This document shows, one piece after another, positions 13,351 to 15,583 of a DNA stretch of 15,583 nt. Source of the stretch: Deltaproteobacteria bacterium (GTDB lineage: Bacteria > Myxococcota > B64-G9). Below the pieces are notes generated by a model that saw nothing but the letters and a program-made list of their open reading frames with translations, searched no databases and was not told the DNA's origin. The translations under genes and the position numbers were made by a program. The stretch's first letter is position 1. Every line of letters starts with the position of its first letter. Location: positions 1 through 15,583 of the forward strand of contig JAUVAM010000012.1 in NCBI GenBank assembly GCA_030591745.1. Direction: 5' to 3'.

Positions 13351-13842
13351 ATGGGATTTTGGGAAAAAGTTTTGCCCGGATACAAAGGTTACAAAGAGCG
13401 GGAGGGAAGCCGCAACACGGACAAGATCCTGCGTGAGTACTTGACCGCCAAGCTGAAAGAGTCCCGATCGCGATACGACGACTTCAAGGTCGAGCTGACC
13501 GATCGAGGCAACCTGAACCTCTTCAAGCCGGCCGAGAAAGTCACCCAAGTCTTGAGCAGGGTGACCAATCGTGTGCGTTACGCCAACTACGGTTTTTCCG
13601 GGCGTTGGCTTGGTCAGAAAATCGAAGTGAAAGAGCTGGACCAGGTGCATGACTTCGACAAGCAACTGGCCACCAAGGTCAGCGAATTCGAAGAAGCCGT
13701 CAAAGGCCTGGAAGGTCTGGATGATGACGACGCCATCACCTCGGCCTTGAAGGATTTGGCCGGCATGCTTCGGGACATGGATGAGTCGCTGAACGATCGG
13801 GAGCAGATCCTGCGCACTTTCGGCGGCGACCCCGAGAAATAA
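13351..13842 (+). CDS. Unrecognised helical cytoplasmic protein in SPFH operon
   Basis: This is a 163-residue soluble protein with a strong ribosome site (AAGGAGG, 6 bases before ATG). I cannot assign a family. The first 45 residues are basic and amphipathic (MGFWEKVLPGYKGYKERE, then a TDKILREYLTAKL helix). A central Arg/Tyr-rich patch follows (NRVRYANYGFSGRWLGQKI, about 72-90), and then acidic helices that could form a coiled coil (about 95-155). There is no signal peptide, membrane helix or Cys. The amphipathic start suggests contact with the membrane surface or with the SPFH protein encoded 26 bases downstream. In Bacillus ydjFGHI-type clusters this place can be filled by PspA; this protein is too short and does not look like PspA. 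A role as accessory factor is inference from position. Confidence 0.85.
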   Translation: MGFWEKVLPGYKGYKEREGSRNTDKILREYLTAKLKESRSRYDDFKVELTDRGNLNLFKPAEKVTQVLSRVTNRVRYANYGFSGRWLGQKIEVKELDQVHDFDKQLATKVSEFEEAVKGLEGLDDDDAITSALKDLAGMLRDMDESLNDREQILRTFGGDPEK

Positions 13843-13868
13843 GACGGAATCGTAAAAGGAGAAACGCC

Positions 13869-15020
13869 ATGGGTATAGCCATCGAAGTAGTACAGAGTTT
13901 AGACGACACGGGTGATTTGATTTGTTCGCGTTTTCCCGAGGACGGAGATGCGGATCTTAAGATGGGCGCTCAGGTCATCGTGCGCGAGAGTCAGAGCGCG
14001 GTTTTTTTCCGGGGTGGTAAGGCCTTGGATACTTTCGCTCCGGGGCGCCATACCCTGACCACGGCCAACTTGCCTATCCTGCAACAAGTCATGAGCATCC
14101 CCTTCGGTGGGGACACGCCCTTTAAGGCCGAAGTCTATTTCATCAACCACAAGGTTTTCACCAACATCAAGTGGGGCACCCGCGAGCCCATCCCCTTCCG
14201 GGACACCGAGCTGCAACTGGTTCGGCTCAGGGCCTTCGGCATGATGTCTTACAAGGTGGAAGACGCCCAGCTTTTCGTCAACACGCTCGTGGGCACCAAG
14301 GGCAGCTTCCGCTCGGACGAGATTAACGATTTTTTGAAGGGTTTGGTCATCGGGCGTCTGACGGATTTTCTGGGGGAGAACGTAAAAAGCGTCTTCGATT
14401 TGGCGAGTGTTTATGACGAGATCGGCGCCGGCACCAAGGCCCGACTGAAGGATGATTTCGCCAAGTACGGCATGGCGGTGGAAGATTTCATCATCAACGC
14501 CATCACGCCGCCGGAAGAAGTGCAGAAGAAGATCGACGAGCGCTCCGGCATGGCCGCCATGGGTAACTTAGACGACTACATGAAGTATAAGACCGCCCAG
14601 GCCATGCACGATGCGGCCAAAGGCGGTGAGGGTGGCGGCGGCATGGCGAGCGCGGGCATGGGCGCTGGCGTGGGCCTGGGCATGGGTATGATGATGCCCG
14701 GTATGATGGCCCAGGCCATGCAGCCCGGCCAGCAGCAGCCGCCGGCTCAGGCAGCCCCCGCGGCGGCACCGGTGCCTCAGGTGACCTGTCCAGGTTGTCA
14801 GGCCGAGGTGCCCGCGGGCACCAAGTTCTGCCCCAACTGCGGCGGGAAGATCCCCACCCCGGGTGCTTGTCCCAAATGCAACGCGGCCAATGCCCCGGGT
14901 GCCAAGTTCTGCTCTGAATGTGGCAGCCCCATGGCGGCCCCCAAGCCCAAGTGCGGCAAATGCGGCGCCGAACAAGAGCCTGGCACCAAGTTTTGCTCCG
15001 AATGCGGCAACAAGATGTAA
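13869..15020 (+). CDS. SPFH-domain protein with three C-terminal zinc ribbons (YdjI-like)
   Basis: This is a 383-residue protein. Residues about 1-240 form an SPFH (band 7) domain of the YdjI/virion-core-like branch: the start DLICSRFPEDGD, then GAQVIVRESQSAVFFRGGK and TFAPGRHTLTTANLP. There is no N-terminal membrane helix, so membrane contact must be peripheral. A Gly/Met-rich linker (about 251-284) and a Gln/Pro/Ala stretch (285-303) lead to three four-Cys ribbons: Cys307/310/321/324, 334/337/348/351 and 362/365/376/379. In Bacillus, YdjI recruits a PspA homologue to the membrane; a similar scaffold role in envelope stress is likely here, though no PspA gene is in view. GGAGAA lies 6 bases before the ATG. 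It is the last gene of the operon and is followed by a strong terminator. Confidence 0.92.
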   Translation: MGIAIEVVQSLDDTGDLICSRFPEDGDADLKMGAQVIVRESQSAVFFRGGKALDTFAPGRHTLTTANLPILQQVMSIPFGGDTPFKAEVYFINHKVFTNIKWGTREPIPFRDTELQLVRLRAFGMMSYKVEDAQLFVNTLVGTKGSFRSDEINDFLKGLVIGRLTDFLGENVKSVFDLASVYDEIGAGTKARLKDDFAKYGMAVEDFIINAITPPEEVQKKIDERSGMAAMGNLDDYMKYKTAQAMHDAAKGGEGGGGMASAGMGAGVGLGMGMMMPGMMAQAMQPGQQQPPAQAAPAAAPVPQVTCPGCQAEVPAGTKFCPNCGGKIPTPGACPKCNAANAPGAKFCSECGSPMAAPKPKCGKCGAEQEPGTKFCSECGNKM

Positions 15021-15045
15021 GGAAGAAATTCGAATCTAAAGTTAC

Positions 15046-15077
15046 GGGCCGTCCCCATTTGGGGGCGGCCCTTTTTT
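15046..15077 (+). terminator. Rho-independent terminator of the SPFH operon
   Basis: An 11-bp stem (GGGCCGTCCCC, 15046-15056, with GGGGGCGGCCC, 15061-15071; one G-T wobble), loop ATTT, then six T (15072-15077). It begins 26 bases after the SPFH stop. It has no T-run on the minus strand, so it serves the plus strand only. Confidence 0.92.
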
Positions 15078-15090
15078 CATGGGGCTTACA

Positions 15091-15155
15091 CGGGCGGGCT
15101 TTATGCCCGCCCGGAATTTGTCTGTGGGGCAACGCCCAGAAGCCCGCCCGGAATT
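15091..15155. repeat. GC-rich hairpin plus partial direct repeat, REP-like
   Basis: A perfect 9-bp inverted repeat (CGGGCGGGC 15091-15099, GCCCGCCCG 15105-15113, 5-base loop) is followed by a second copy of one arm. GCCCGCCCGGAATT occurs at 15105-15118 and again at 15142-15155, ending right next to the thioredoxin reductase stop. On the minus strand, either GGGCGGGC copy could pair with the single opposite arm, giving alternative hairpins in the trxB 3' end. There is no T-run on either side, so it is not a standard terminator. Confidence 0.6.
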
Positions 15156-15583
15156 CTAGGATTGCTCGCGGGGCGGGGTTTCGGTGTCCAAGTGTTCCTG
15201 GATGTTGAGGATGGCGGTGGTGCCGTCGCCCACGGCGGAGGCGATTTGTCGCACCGAGCCCGAGCGAACATCCCCCGCGGCGAAAATACGGGGATGGGAA
15301 GTGCGCATGTCGGCGTCCACCAGGACGAAGGCCGAAGGATCTAAATTTACCAATTCTTTGACGATGTCCGTGTTGGGCAGGATGCCGACGAAGACGAAGA
15401 CCCCGGTCACGTCGAGATCGCTTTTTTCTTCGGTTTTAACATTGCGAATTTTTAATCCCGTCACCGCATCTTCGCCCTCGATGGACTCCACCACCGAGTC
15501 CCAAAGGAAGTCGATGTTCTCGGTGGCCAGGGCCTTTTCTTGAATGACTTTCTCCGCCCGCAACTGGTCGCGTCGGTGAATGA
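15156..15583 (-). CDS. trxB: Thioredoxin reductase, C-terminal part (5' end outside window)
   Basis: About 142 codons are visible, running off the right edge. This flavoenzyme reduces thioredoxin with NADPH. Visible parts: HRRDQLRAEK at the window edge (the NADPH 2'-phosphate-binding HRR motif), the strand VFVFVGILPNT, and the closing FAD-binding stretch RIFAAGDVRSGSVRQIASAVGDG, all in the order expected of the low-molecular-weight TrxB family. The redox-active CxxC lies upstream and is not visible, so a related ferredoxin/NADPH reductase cannot be excluded, although the RQIASAVGDG ending fits TrxB best. It is convergent with the SPFH operon, and its stop abuts a GC-rich repeat that may act in its 3' end. 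Confidence 0.9.
   Translation of the reverse strand, partial: IHRRDQLRAEKVIQEKALATENIDFLWDSVVESIEGEDAVTGLKIRNVKTEEKSDLDVTGVFVFVGILPNTDIVKELVNLDPSAFVLVDADMRTSHPRIFAAGDVRSGSVRQIASAVGDGTTAILNIQEHLDTETPPREQS

Overview
The window looks like chromosomal DNA of a moderately GC-rich Gram-negative bacterium, most likely of the deltaproteobacterial/Myxococcota-like type. The clues are a Hanks-type Ser/Thr kinase with a transmembrane segment and an external PEGA domain, Cys-rich lipoproteins, an RpoH-class sigma factor, and a transporter fused to HEAT repeats and a cyclic-nucleotide-binding-like domain. This placement is inference from gene content; there is no rRNA or other marker to fix the taxon. I see no rRNA, tRNA, CRISPR array, insertion sequence or phage gene. 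No gap between genes exceeds about 215 bases.

Layout. (1) 1-1616, minus: a secreted, probably lipid-anchored, Cys-rich protein of unknown function, cut by the left edge. (2) 1797-3344, plus: Ser/Thr kinase with PEGA domain, starting at TTG, divergent from gene 1. (3) 3351-6482, minus: nucleotide-translocase-like transporter with HEAT repeats and a cNMP-binding-like domain, convergent with the kinase at a 6-base gap. (4) 6619-8823, plus: SLC12-type cation-chloride cotransporter homologue, divergent from gene 3. (5) 11234 down to 8837, minus: a probable operon of an RpoH-like sigma factor with a histone-H1-like N-terminal tail, a zinc-ribbon membrane protein and a small zinc-ribbon protein. (6) 11396-11953, plus: a small Cys-rich lipoprotein. 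(7) 12796 down to 11963, minus: an MBL-fold hydrolase. (8) 13008-15020, plus: a three-gene operon of a LiaF-like membrane protein, an unrecognised soluble protein and a YdjI-like SPFH protein with three zinc ribbons, closed by a clear hairpin terminator. (9) 15156 to the right edge, minus: the C-terminal part of thioredoxin reductase.

Taken together, much of the window concerns the envelope and stress. There are two transporters, a transmembrane kinase, two lipoproteins, a heat-shock-class sigma factor, a PspA-type membrane-stress module that lacks PspA itself, and a disulfide reductase. Physical neighbourhood alone does not prove a common pathway; only blocks 5 and 8 look like operons.

The two points I would follow first are the Lys/Ala/Thr repeat tail on the RpoH-type sigma factor, encoded by a 15-bp tandem repeat and apparently expressed from a leaderless transcript, and the translocase-HEAT-cNMP fusion, whose ligand pocket lacks the usual Glu and Arg.
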